From: an uncultured Bacilli bacterium
GTDB lineage: Bacteria; Bacillota_I; Bacilli_A; RF39; UBA660
Length of the DNA stretch: 33,363 nt
Reading direction: 5' to 3'
Assembly: GCA_947630055.1 (NCBI GenBank)
Contig: CANRGA010000010.1
Span: forward strand, 1-33,363
Every line of letters begins with the position of its first letter. Position 1 is the stretch's first letter. Positions 8,892 to 15,731 of the stretch are shown one piece after another. The translations under genes and the position numbers were made by a program. The notes under the pieces are model-generated. The model was not told where the DNA came from. It worked only from the letters and a program-made list of their open reading frames with translations, and made no database searches.

Positions 8892-9094
8892 TATTTACGT
8901 CCCTCCTCTATTTCTCTTTCTTTAAGAACAGTTTTCATTTTAGCAACATCTTTTCTTAATGCTCTAAGTTCAGTTGGATGTTCTAAAGTACCATTTGCTT
9001 GTTGCATTCTTTTAGTGAATAATTCTTCTTTTGTACTAATTATCTTTTTCTTTAAATCAGCATCAGATAATTTTCTAATATCTTTAATATCCAC
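8891..9094 (-). CDS. rpmC: Large ribosomal subunit protein L29 (uL29)
   Basis: 67 aa, two long helices as in uL29, which sits at the exit tunnel rim near the SRP and trigger-factor docking site. Core signature: [20 protein letters not shown] followed by [18 protein letters not shown]. It starts three bases after the rplP stop and overlaps rpsQ by one base. Confidence 0.97.
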   Translation of the reverse strand: MDIKDIRKLSDADLKKKIISTKEELFTKRMQQANGTLEHPTELRALRKDVAKMKTVLKEREIEEGRK

Positions 9095-9096
9095 TG

Positions 9097-9510
9097 TTAT
9101 TCACCGTCCTTTTTAACAAATTTACATTTGATAGGTAGTTTATGAGAAGCAAGTCTTAAAGCTTCACGAGCAACTGCTTCTTCAACTTCACTAATTTCAA
9201 ACATAATTTTACCTTCTTTAACTACTGCAACATATTGTTCTACGTTACCTTTACCTTTACCTTGACGAGTTTCAAGAGGTTTCATAGTTAATGGTAAATG
9301 TGGGAATATATTAATAAATACCTTTCCACCACGTTTCATATAACGAGTCATAGCAATACGAGCTGCTTCAATTTGACGAGCAGAAACCCAATTACCTTCT
9401 AAGGCCATTAGGCCATAATCGCCTTTAGTAAGGGTTGTATTTCCTTTAGCATGACCATCATATGTTAATCTATGCGACTTTCTATATTTAGTCCTTTTTG
9501 GCATCAACAT
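9097..9510 (-). CDS. rplP: Large ribosomal subunit protein L16 (uL16)
   Basis: 137 aa. uL16 organises the A-site tRNA region of the 50S and is added late in assembly. The start at 9510 ([11 protein letters not shown]) overlaps the end of rpsC by 23 bases; AAGGAGG lies nine bases before this ATG, and MLMPKR is the usual Firmicutes start, so I prefer it to the ATG two codons later. Conserved body: [20 protein letters not shown] and [20 protein letters not shown]. Confidence 0.97.
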   Translation of the reverse strand: MLMPKRTKYRKSHRLTYDGHAKGNTTLTKGDYGLMALEGNWVSARQIEAARIAMTRYMKRGGKVFINIFPHLPLTMKPLETRQGKGKGNVEQYVAVVKEGKIMFEISEVEEAVAREALRLASHKLPIKCKFVKKDGE

Positions 9511-10168
9511 CTGAAGTCGCCTCCTTTTTAACTAATTTTTTAGCAGGTAGGATTTCATCTTTATAAATCCATACTTTAACACCGATCTTACCATAAGTTG
9601 TATTTGCTTCACTTTGTGCATAATCGATATCAGCACGAATTGTATGAAGAGGAACAGTTCCTTCAGTATAACCTTCACTACGAGCCATTTCTACACCATT
9701 AAGTCTTCCAGATACTAAAGTTTTAATTCCTTTAGCACCAGCCTTCATTGTATCTCTAATTGCGCGCTTTTGAGCTGCTCTAAATGGTGCTCTATTTTCG
9801 ATTTGCATTGCAATATTATCTGCAACTAATTTAGCATTTAAATTAGGATTTTTTTCTTCTAAAATGTTAATAAATACTTCTTCATTAACAAGTTTAGCAA
9901 CCTTCTTACGAAGTTTTTCGATGTCTTCGCCACCACGACCAATGATTACACCTGGTTTAGCAGTTTTAATTGTAACATCTACTCTATTTTTCTTTCTTTC
10001 AATAATTACAGAAGATATTGAAGCATCTTTTAATGTTTTTAAGATATATTCACGAATTTTAATATCTTTATTTAAATTAGTGGCATAATCTTTTTTAGCA
10101 TACCAACGAGAATCCCAATCTTTATTAACACCTAAACGATATCCGACTGGATTAACCTTTTGTCCCAT
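9488..10168 (-). CDS. rpsC: Small ribosomal subunit protein S3 (uS3)
   Basis: 226 aa. uS3 lines the mRNA entry tunnel and has mRNA helicase activity with S4 and S5. The N-terminus [20 protein letters not shown], the KH-domain GxxG loop in [19 protein letters not shown], and the C-terminal [20 protein letters not shown] are diagnostic. Its end overlaps rplP by 23 bases and its start overlaps the rplV stop by one base. Confidence 0.98.
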   Translation of the reverse strand: MGQKVNPVGYRLGVNKDWDSRWYAKKDYATNLNKDIKIREYILKTLKDASISSVIIERKKNRVDVTIKTAKPGVIIGRGGEDIEKLRKKVAKLVNEEVFINILEEKNPNLNAKLVADNIAMQIENRAPFRAAQKRAIRDTMKAGAKGIKTLVSGRLNGVEMARSEGYTEGTVPLHTIRADIDYAQSEANTTYGKIGVKVWIYKDEILPAKKLVKKEATSDVDAKKD

Positions 10169-10524
10169 TATGCTTCACTTCCTTCCACAACTTTGTTATC
10201 AGTAACAACTACTTTAATATGACTAGTTCTCTTATCATGTCTATCAACATTTCCACGAGATGCAAATTGAATTCTTTTTAATGTTCTTCCTGGATTTACA
10301 AAACATTCTTTGATAACTAAATCATCTTCGTTCATACTATAGTTATTAACAGCATTAGCAACAGCAGAATTTAATACTTTAAGTATCATTCTACTAGCTT
10401 TTGTGTTAGTAACTTCTAAAATATTTCTAGCAGTTTTAACATCTTTGCCTCTAACTAAATCCATAGTCATACGAGCAAGACGAGGTTTAATAATAGCACC
10501 TTTATGAATTGCGTAAGCTTCCAT
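10168..10524 (-). CDS. rplV: Large ribosomal subunit protein L22 (uL22)
   Basis: 118 aa. uL22 spans the large subunit and its beta-hairpin lines the exit tunnel constriction. The hairpin region is seen in [19 protein letters not shown] with the terminal TSHIKVVV strand; the N-terminal helical part has [17 protein letters not shown]. Overlaps rpsS and rpsC by one base each. Confidence 0.98.
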   Translation of the reverse strand: MEAYAIHKGAIIKPRLARMTMDLVRGKDVKTARNILEVTNTKASRMILKVLNSAVANAVNNYSMNEDDLVIKECFVNPGRTLKRIQFASRGNVDRHDKRTSHIKVVVTDNKVVEGSEA

Positions 10525-10793
10525 TATTTATTACCTCCACCAGCATGGCCAGTAAATTTACGAGTAAGTGCAAATTCACCTAATTTATGACCAACCATTT
10601 CTTCAGTTATATAAACTGGAATAAAATCTTTACCATTATGTACTGCAATTGTATGTCCTACAAATTCAGGAAAAATAGTACTTCTTCTTGACCAAGTTTT
10701 AATAACTGTCTTTTTATTTTCTTTATTTAAGTTTTGGACCTTTTTTAAAAGTGATTCTTCAACATAAGGCCCTTTTTTCAAACTTCTTGCCAT
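10524..10793 (-). CDS. rpsS: Small ribosomal subunit protein S19 (uS19)
   Basis: 89 aa, normal length. [43 protein letters not shown] and the C-terminal [15 protein letters not shown] are diagnostic. uS19 is in the 30S head, bridging with L5 through S13. Follows rplB by nine bases. Confidence 0.98.
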   Translation of the reverse strand: MARSLKKGPYVEESLLKKVQNLNKENKKTVIKTWSRRSTIFPEFVGHTIAVHNGKDFIPVYITEEMVGHKLGEFALTRKFTGHAGGGNK

Positions 10794-10802
10794 ATTGTCC
10801 TC

Positions 10803-11636
10803 CTATTTACTCTTCCTACTGATTATTAATTTTTCAGAAGCTTTCTTAGTTTTACGAGTTTTATGACCAAGGGCAGGTTTACCCCAAGGAGTCATAGGAC
10901 TCTTACGACCAACAGGTGCTCTACCTTCACCACCACCATGTGGGTGATCGTTAGGGTTCATAACACTACCACGGTTCGTAGGTCTAATTCCCATATGTCT
11001 TTTACGTCCAGCTTTACCTAAGTTAACTAGATTAACATCTTCGTTACCTACTACACCAACAGTAGCAATACAAGTACCTAATACTTTTCTTGTTTCACCA
11101 GATTGTAAACGAACGATTACATATTTACCATCACGGCCAAGGATTTGAGCACTTGTACCAGCAGAACGACATAATTCTGCCCCTTTACCTGGTTTTAATT
11201 CTAGACAATGAATCATTGTACCAACTGGAATATTTTGAATAGGTAAGGCATTACCAACTTTGATATCAGCACCTTCACCATTTTCAATAATCATATTAAC
11301 TTTTAATCCTTGTGGCGCAATGATATATTTCTTTTCACCATCACGATAGTTAATTAATGCAATATTTGCATTTCTATTTGGATCGTATTCAATACTAGCT
11401 ACACGACCAGTAATCCCAACTTTATTTCTTTTATAATCAATAACACGGTATTTCTTAGTAGCTCCACCACCAATATGGCGAACTGTCATTTTACCTTGAT
11501 TATTTCTTCCACCAGTTTTCTTTACTTTAACAACTAAAGATTTAGTAGGATTATTTTTAACTGTTAACTCTTCGTTATTTAAAGTAGACATACCTCTGCG
11601 ACCATTTGTCGTAGGTTTATAATGTTTTATTGCCAT
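10803..11636 (-). CDS. rplB: Large ribosomal subunit protein L2 (uL2)
   Basis: 277 aa, normal length. uL2 is needed for subunit association and peptidyl transferase activity. The conserved C-terminal loop [17 protein letters not shown] contains the histidine near the catalytic centre; [12 protein letters not shown] and [15 protein letters not shown] are also typical. Lies between rplW and rpsS in S10-operon order. Confidence 0.99.
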   Translation of the reverse strand: MAIKHYKPTTNGRRGMSTLNNEELTVKNNPTKSLVVKVKKTGGRNNQGKMTVRHIGGGATKKYRVIDYKRNKVGITGRVASIEYDPNRNANIALINYRDGEKKYIIAPQGLKVNMIIENGEGADIKVGNALPIQNIPVGTMIHCLELKPGKGAELCRSAGTSAQILGRDGKYVIVRLQSGETRKVLGTCIATVGVVGNEDVNLVNLGKAGRKRHMGIRPTNRGSVMNPNDHPHGGGEGRAPVGRKSPMTPWGKPALGHKTRKTKKASEKLIISRKSK

Positions 11637-11649
11637 TTTTTAGAGCCTC

Positions 11650-11925
11650 CTATAAATCTATGGTAGAGCCATCTTTAAGAGTAACAATTGCTTTTTTGTA
11701 TGTTTTTGTCATACCAGCATATCTACCCACTCTACGCTTTTTAGCTTTAGTATTTAAGGTATTAACACTTTTAACACTAACTTTAAATGCATCTTCTACA
11801 GCTTTTTTAATTTCATCTTTAGTAGCATCTTTAACTACTTTAAAGATATATACATTATTTTGTCTTTCAGCCATAGATTTTTCAGTAATAACTGGCGCTA
11901 TAATAATATCACTATAATGTTTCAT
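11650..11925 (-). CDS. rplW: Large ribosomal subunit protein L23 (uL23)
   Basis: 91 aa, normal length. uL23 is the main docking site for trigger factor and SRP at the exit tunnel. Signature: SDIIIAPVITEKSMAERQNN near the start and NTLNTKAKKRRVGRYAGMT in the rRNA-binding loop. Overlaps the rplD stop by one base. Confidence 0.98.
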   Translation of the reverse strand: MKHYSDIIIAPVITEKSMAERQNNVYIFKVVKDATKDEIKKAVEDAFKVSVKSVNTLNTKAKKRRVGRYAGMTKTYKKAIVTLKDGSTIDL

Positions 11926-12548
11926 TATTTAAGCACCTCCTCAATTTCTTTTAATGCTTCTTCTTCAACTACTAAAGTATCAGCATTAACAATGTCATAA
12001 CAATTAATTTCATCAGGCATTAAAACTAGAACATTTCCTAAGTTTCTTGTAGCCATATAGAAATTTTCATTTTCATCTTTAGTTACAAATAATATTTTGC
12101 CACTTAATTTTAGTGTTTCTAATATTTTAGTTACTTCACTAGTTTTTAAAGTGTTTAATTTAATATTATCAATAACTACTAGAGCCTTTTCTTTTGCTTT
12201 ATATGTTAAAGCAGTTTTTAAAGCTAAAACTCTTTCTTTACGATTAATTTTAAATGAGTAATCTCTTGGACCAACACCTAGAGGAATACCACCACCACGC
12301 CATTGTGTAGCACGGATACTACCTTGACGAGCACGACCAGTACCTTTTTGTTTCCAAGGTTTTCTACCTCCGCCAGATACTTCACTTCTATTTTTTGTTT
12401 TTCTTGTTCCTTGACGCATGCTATCTAGTTGTAAACGAATCATTTTCTTTAGTGCATCATCATTAGTTTCAATATTCCAAATTTTACTTTCAAGGGTTAC
12501 ATCTTTAATAGATTCACCTTTTATATTTTTTATACTTATCTTTGTCAT
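11925..12548 (-). CDS. rplD: Large ribosomal subunit protein L4 (uL4)
   Basis: 207 aa, normal length. The extended loop lining the exit tunnel is visible in SGGGRKPWKQKGTGRARQGS and RATQWRGGGIPLGVGPRDYS. In Gammaproteobacteria L4 also represses its own S10 operon through the mRNA leader; whether that occurs here is unknown, although this operon does have a substantial leader. Nineteen-base gap after rplC. Confidence 0.98.
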   Translation of the reverse strand: MTKISIKNIKGESIKDVTLESKIWNIETNDDALKKMIRLQLDSMRQGTRKTKNRSEVSGGGRKPWKQKGTGRARQGSIRATQWRGGGIPLGVGPRDYSFKINRKERVLALKTALTYKAKEKALVVIDNIKLNTLKTSEVTKILETLKLSGKILFVTKDENENFYMATRNLGNVLVLMPDEINCYDIVNADTLVVEEEALKEIEEVLK

Positions 12549-12567
12549 AATATTTCCTTTCTAAAGC

Positions 12568-13413
12568 TTAATTGCTTTCTTCTGGAGTTTCTTCTTTAGT
12601 TTCTTCTTTTTCTTCAACTGCTTCTTCAGTAGTTTCAGTGTTTTCAGTTTCTGCTACAGTTTCAGTTGCTTCAGTATTTTCTACTTCTGGAGTAGTTTCT
12701 TCAACTACTGGAGTATCTTTCTTAACATCTTCAACTGCATCTACAACAGTTTCTTCTGTATAAGTTAAAATTTCTTTAGGACTAGCCTTTCTAGAATTTT
12801 TAACAGCAGTTCTAATATAAACTAAAGAATTTTTTGCACCTGGAATATTGCCACTTACTAAGATGTAATTATCTTCGGTATTTGCTTCAATAATCTCAAG
12901 ATTTTGAATTGTTACCGTTTCAACTCCCATATGTCCTGGAAGTTTTTTACCCTTTAATACTCTTTTTGGAAGCATTGTACCTAAAGAACCAGGTCCTCTA
13001 TGATAATGTGATCCATGTCCCATAGGTCCACGAGAACCATTCCATCTTTTGATAACACCTTGCATTCCTTTACCTTTTGAAGTACCAGTTACATCAACAA
13101 CTTCTCCTACTTCAAAAATATCTACCCCTATTTTATCTCCTACATTATAAGCGCCTTCAACATCTCTAATTTCTTTTAAGAAGCGCTTAGGTGTAGTGTT
13201 TGCTTTTTTTGCGTGTCCAGCTTCTGCTTTATTAACACGACTTTGTTTCTTTTCAAATACGCCAAGTTGAATAGCATTATAACCATCTTTTTCAACTGTC
13301 TTAACTTGCATTACTACATTTGGTTCACAAGATACTACTGTAACTGGAATTAATTTTCCATCTTTAGTAAATACTTGTGTCATGCCAACTTTGCGTCCTA
13401 AGATTCCTTTCAT
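12568..13413 (-). CDS. rplC: Large ribosomal subunit protein L3 (uL3) with long acidic C-terminal tail
   Basis: 281 aa; the family is usually about 205-215 aa. The complete L3 core lies in residues 1 to about 208: [15 protein letters not shown] at the start, the [16 protein letters not shown] and [17 protein letters not shown] loop that reaches the peptidyl transferase centre, and the terminal strand [14 protein letters not shown]. About 70 further residues are very rich in Glu, Thr and Val (blocks such as [19 protein letters not shown]). The tail is in frame, with the same codon use as the core, and ends at a normal stop. Located between rpsJ and rplD. Confidence 0.97.
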   Translation of the reverse strand: MKGILGRKVGMTQVFTKDGKLIPVTVVSCEPNVVMQVKTVEKDGYNAIQLGVFEKKQSRVNKAEAGHAKKANTTPKRFLKEIRDVEGAYNVGDKIGVDIFEVGEVVDVTGTSKGKGMQGVIKRWNGSRGPMGHGSHYHRGPGSLGTMLPKRVLKGKKLPGHMGVETVTIQNLEIIEANTEDNYILVSGNIPGAKNSLVYIRTAVKNSRKASPKEILTYTEETVVDAVEDVKKDTPVVEETTPEVENTEATETVAETENTETTEEAVEEKEETKEETPEESN

Positions 13414-13434
13414 AACTTTACTTTCCTTCCTTTA

Positions 13435-13743
13435 TTATAATTTTATATCGATGTCAACGCCACTTGGTAAATCTAAATGAGTTAAACCATCAATTGTTTC
13501 CTTACTAGGATTTTTAATATCAATAAGTCTCTTATGAGTTCTTCTTTCAAATTGTTCACGAGAGTCCTTATTATTGTGGACAGCTCTAAGTACTGTAAAC
13601 TTCTCAATTTCAGTTGGAAGTGGTACAGGACCAGATACTTCACCACCAGTTCTTTTCACAGTTTCCACAATTTTAGCAGCTGCAAGATCAAGTACACGAT
13701 GATCATAAGCCTTCAAATTGATTCTAACTTTGTTATTTGACAT
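13435..13743 (-). CDS. rpsJ: Small ribosomal subunit protein S10 (uS10 / NusE)
   Basis: 102 aa, normal length. First gene of the S10-spc-alpha operon. Signatures: [37 protein letters not shown], and the loop [15 protein letters not shown] that enters the 30S head. uS10 also acts as NusE in transcription antitermination. AAGGAGG precedes the ATG by ten bases. The promoter and a leader of about 125 nt lie just upstream (13744-13907). Confidence 0.98.
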   Translation of the reverse strand: MSNNKVRINLKAYDHRVLDLAAAKIVETVKRTGGEVSGPVPLPTEIEKFTVLRAVHNNKDSREQFERRTHKRLIDIKNPSKETIDGLTHLDLPSGVDIDIKL

Positions 13744-13871
13744 TCTACCATGTCCTCCTTTCGTCTATATCTAGTATAGACTTGCTCCACCCGAATTCCC
13801 CAAAACCTATAAAAAGTTTTAACAACTCTTCCTAGTGTATCAGCAACCTCGTGCATCATCGCAGTCATACG
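13744..13871 (-). ncRNA. 5' leader of the S10 operon mRNA (candidate regulatory leader)
   Basis: About 125 nt lie between the inferred start site (near 13871) and the rpsJ ATG. The proximal part reads TGCACGAGGTTGCTGATAC, which resembles what I recall from S10-operon leaders of other Firmicutes. It also holds a hairpin just before the ribosome binding site. A 51-codon reading frame (13868-13713) opens in the leader and overlaps the start of rpsJ, but it has no ribosome binding site. A role as an autogenous control element is an inference from length, position and remembered conservation. Confidence 0.5.
13763..13781 (-). promoter_or_regulatory. Hairpin directly upstream of the rpsJ ribosome binding site
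   Basis: The perfect 7-bp inverted repeat GTCTATA / TATAGAC with a 5-nt loop ends two bases before the AAAGGAGG site of rpsJ. Its closeness to the ribosome binding site suggests it could influence initiation; no U-run follows, so it is not a terminator. Confidence 0.55.
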
Positions 13872-13877
13872 ATTAAC

Positions 13878-13907
13878 ATTATAACACAATAATTATATGA
13901 AATGCAA
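13878..13907 (-). promoter_or_regulatory. SigA-type promoter of the S10 operon
   Basis: On the minus strand, TTGCAT (13907-13902), an 18-bp spacer and a perfect TATAAT (13883-13878) lie about 135 bases upstream of rpsJ. This is the only strong promoter seen for the operon, and it follows directly after the terminator at 13935-13967, so the ribosomal operon is insulated from the upstream gene. Confidence 0.8.
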
Positions 13908-13911
13908 CCAT

Positions 13912-13926
13912 AAATTTGACAAATTT
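13912..13926. repeat. Small palindrome just upstream of the S10 promoter -35 box
   Basis: AAATTTG-A-CAAATTT on the plus strand is a perfect 7-bp inverted repeat around one central base, five bases upstream of the -35 box. It could be an operator or simply an AT-rich UP-like element that binds the alpha C-terminal domain. No binding protein can be named. Confidence 0.35.
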
Positions 13927-13934
13927 TTGCATAG

Positions 13935-13967
13935 AAAAAATCTTAAACTTTTGTCAAGTCTAAGATT
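13935..13967 (-). terminator. Rho-independent terminator after the 441-aa secreted-protein gene
   Basis: On the minus strand, a 12-bp stem with one G-U pair (AATCTTAGACTT / AAGTTTAAGATT) closes a GACAA loop and is followed directly by a run of T. It begins seven bases after the stop codon of the upstream gene and separates it from the S10 operon. Confidence 0.9.
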
Positions 13968-13973
13968 TAATTA

Positions 13974-15299
13974 TTAAACATTAATTAAATACGGATTATC
14001 TATTGTACCTTTGCCAGATAATTGAATTGTATTTGTTAAATAAAATGTTGGTCGAATAATATTCATAGAATCTAGATAACGACCATTTGTAATTCCTTCA
14101 GTCCATATTCCCCAAATGTGTTTTACTCCATCAGGACCAGGACCAATACGAGAAATTAAACTTTCATAATGGATATCAGTAGTATTTTTATTATTATCAA
14201 CGAAAAGCCAATTCTTTGTATCATAATTACTTCTCCAAATCACATTATTATCATAAGATAAATAATAATCGTGTAAATACATAAGTCCAATTTTAGCTTC
14301 AACCTTTTTTTCTTTATTCCATTGAAACTTGACAAGATTCCATTTACCATCGACTTCATAATTATGTAATGTTGGCAATTGGCCTTGTTCAATTTGATAT
14401 AATATTAATCCATTGTTAAATGGACCATATAATATTTCATTATTCAAATTTGTATTTGATGTATTGTATATATCTCCATATAACCAATTATACTTTATAA
14501 TTAATTTATTCCAGTTATTATTAGCAAGCATATATTCATAATGAGAATTATTTAAAAATATATTTGAATTTTCATATTCCCCATTTAATTTCTTATATAC
14601 CAGTGATTCTGACCATTCAATATCATCAGTTTTATTTTCCCACCATTGAAAAGTATTGTTTTCTCCTTCTTCTACACCTTTCATTTTTATTAAGTATAAT
14701 TGATTATCTTTAGTTACCCCTATTATTCTATACATATATTTATCACAATTTTCTTCTGTATTACAATTACACTTATTTATATCATTTGTTCCAAAACATA
14801 TATAATTATTGTCTACAAGTTTATGAGTTGCATCTACTCCTTCTTCAGTACCTACCCCTTGATAACGATACATACCACCTACTTCTTCAGTACTTAATAC
14901 TTTATTCGGATCTTTTTCTCTTAACTTTCCTATTATTGATTTATCAAAATATACTGTACAATATACTGTCTTATTTGTAGTTAAGGTTATTTTACCTTCT
15001 TCATATGTTACTGCTTCTGTTATTTCATCACCATTATTATCAATACATTTTGCTTCTTTAAATACATAATCATCTCCAGGCCATGTATTACTACTATATT
15101 CTTGATATTTATCTGTTTCACTTTTTTCTTGAATCATTATAGCAAATGATTTATCTTTATTTACTATTTCTTTTAGTTTTACTTCAGGTAATTTATTATC
15201 AACTTTTTTATTAAAAGGTAAAAAATGTAACGATAATAACGATACTAAAGATATAAATAAAAATAAAACACCTATTATTTTTTTATTCATAATAATCAT
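13974..15299 (-). CDS. Secreted or membrane-anchored surface protein of unknown function
   Basis: 441 aa. Residues 8-29 form one hydrophobic segment after MNKK, fitting a signal anchor. Residues about 50-120 look like a small beta-type repeat ending TVYCTVYFDK. Residues 144-200 carry YRYQG ... NNYICFG, a cluster of Cys (KCNCNTEENCDKYMYRIIGV), and the C-terminus has RPTFYLTNTIQLSGKGT with PYLI close to the end. I recognise this overall pattern from large families of uncharacterised extracellular proteins in uncultured gut Bacilli, but know no function. Start: ATG at 15299 has GGAT/AAGGA upstream; an in-frame ATG three codons later is possible. The gene has its own promoter and terminator. It diverges from an XRE regulator gene, and one of three shared operators lies inside its promoter, so it is very probably the regulated target. 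Confidence 0.75.
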   Translation of the reverse strand: MIIMNKKIIGVLFLFISLVSLLSLHFLPFNKKVDNKLPEVKLKEIVNKDKSFAIMIQEKSETDKYQEYSSNTWPGDDYVFKEAKCIDNNGDEITEAVTYEEGKITLTTNKTVYCTVYFDKSIIGKLREKDPNKVLSTEEVGGMYRYQGVGTEEGVDATHKLVDNNYICFGTNDINKCNCNTEENCDKYMYRIIGVTKDNQLYLIKMKGVEEGENNTFQWWENKTDDIEWSESLVYKKLNGEYENSNIFLNNSHYEYMLANNNWNKLIIKYNWLYGDIYNTSNTNLNNEILYGPFNNGLILYQIEQGQLPTLHNYEVDGKWNLVKFQWNKEKKVEAKIGLMYLHDYYLSYDNNVIWRSNYDTKNWLFVDNNKNTTDIHYESLISRIGPGPDGVKHIWGIWTEGITNGRYLDSMNIIRPTFYLTNTIQLSGKGTIDNPYLINV

Positions 15300-15313
15300 C
15301 CATTCTTATCCTT

Positions 15314-15333
15314 ATACAAAACATGTATTGTAT
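15314..15333. promoter_or_regulatory. Operator 1 (ATACAA-N8-TTGTAT)
   Basis: A perfect inverted repeat, the first of three identical half-site pairs between the divergent genes. It covers roughly +3 to +22 of the transcript of the minus-strand surface-protein gene, a position where bound repressor would block initiation or early elongation. Confidence 0.85.
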
Positions 15334-15342
15334 TACGACATT

Positions 15343-15371
15343 ATTATACAATATATGTTTTGTATAGTCAA
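15343..15371 (-). promoter_or_regulatory. Promoter of the 441-aa surface-protein gene
   Basis: On the minus strand: TTGACT (15371-15366), a 17-bp spacer and a perfect TATAAT (15348-15343). The inferred start site is near 15336. The second operator fills the spacer exactly, so occupancy should exclude RNA polymerase. Confidence 0.88.
15346..15365. promoter_or_regulatory. Operator 2 (ATACAA-N8-TTGTAT)
   Basis: A perfect inverted repeat located between the -35 and -10 boxes of the surface-protein promoter. Its right half TTGTAT doubles as the likely -35 box of the XRE gene. Centre-to-centre distance is 32 bp to operator 1 and 25 bp to operator 3. Confidence 0.88.
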
Positions 15372-15388
15372 TACAAATGATGTATTGT
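15360..15388 (+). promoter_or_regulatory. Likely promoter of the XRE regulator gene
   Basis: TTGTAT (15360-15365), a 17-bp spacer and TATTGT (15383-15388) on the plus strand, 27 bases upstream of the ATG. The boxes are moderate matches. Operators 2 and 3 overlap the -35 and -10 respectively, which fits autorepression. Confidence 0.6.
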
Positions 15389-15390
15389 AT
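15371..15390. promoter_or_regulatory. Operator 3 (ATACAA-N8-TTGTAT)
   Basis: The third perfect copy. It overlaps the -10 region of the XRE promoter and abuts the -35 box of the divergent surface-protein promoter, so one bound dimer could act on both. Confidence 0.86.
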
Positions 15391-15414
15391 GAAAAAATTT
15401 AATAAGGTGTAATT

Positions 15415-15645
15415 ATGAATATAAATAGATTAAAAGAAATAAGAGAAGATAATGATTTATTACAAAAAGATGTTGCTAAAGTATTGCATATTAAACAACA
15501 ACAATACTCTGAATATGAAATAGGGAAAAGACTAATTCCTATTAATTATTTGAGTGAACTTGCTGACTATTATAAAGTATCAATTGATTATCTGCTTAGT
15601 AAAACTGATGAAAGAAAACCATATCCTAAAAGTAAAATATATTAA
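15415..15645 (+). CDS. XRE/Cro-CI family helix-turn-helix regulator
   Basis: 76 aa, essentially one HTH_3 domain. NRLKEIREDNDLLQKDVAKVL, then KQQQYSEYEIGKR (recognition helix region) and INYLSELADYYKVSIDYLL are the classic five-helix XRE pattern. There is no added sensor or dimerisation domain beyond a short basic tail. An AAGGTG ribosome binding site lies five bases before the ATG. It diverges from the 441-aa surface-protein gene across three perfect ATACAA-N8-TTGTAT repeats, so it is probably an autorepressor controlling that gene. The inducing signal is unknown. Confidence 0.9.
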   Translation: MNINRLKEIREDNDLLQKDVAKVLHIKQQQYSEYEIGKRLIPINYLSELADYYKVSIDYLLSKTDERKPYPKSKIY

Positions 15646-15659
15646 TTTTTTACAAAAAA

Positions 15660-15712
15660 TTGACTTTATATCCTTTTAAAACTTGTATATAGGTATTATT
15701 TTAAATTATAAT
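15660..15712 (+). promoter_or_regulatory. Promoter region of the flippase-lemA unit
   Basis: Two overlapping candidates on the plus strand: TTGACT (15660-15665) with TGTATA 18 bp downstream, and TTGTAT (15683-15688) with a perfect TATAAT (15707-15712) 18 bp downstream. The second would start transcription almost at the ribosome binding site, so the first may be the working one. Read-through from the XRE gene is also possible, as no clear terminator lies between. Confidence 0.5.
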
Positions 15713-15731
15713 TATATATAGGAGTGATTCC

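Noticed and set aside
12572-12763. Plus-strand Ser/Val/Thr-rich frame opposite the end of rplC
   Set aside because: It is the antisense of the repetitive L3 acidic tail, with no ribosome binding site or promoter.
14700-14980. Overlapping plus-strand frames opposite the 441-aa gene
   Set aside because: Low-complexity antisense frames of an AT-rich gene without translation signals.
15649-15662. Palindrome-like TTTTTT/AAAAAA stretch after the XRE gene as a terminator
   Set aside because: Pure A/T arms with a two-base loop and no following T-run; it overlaps the likely -35 box of the flippase gene.
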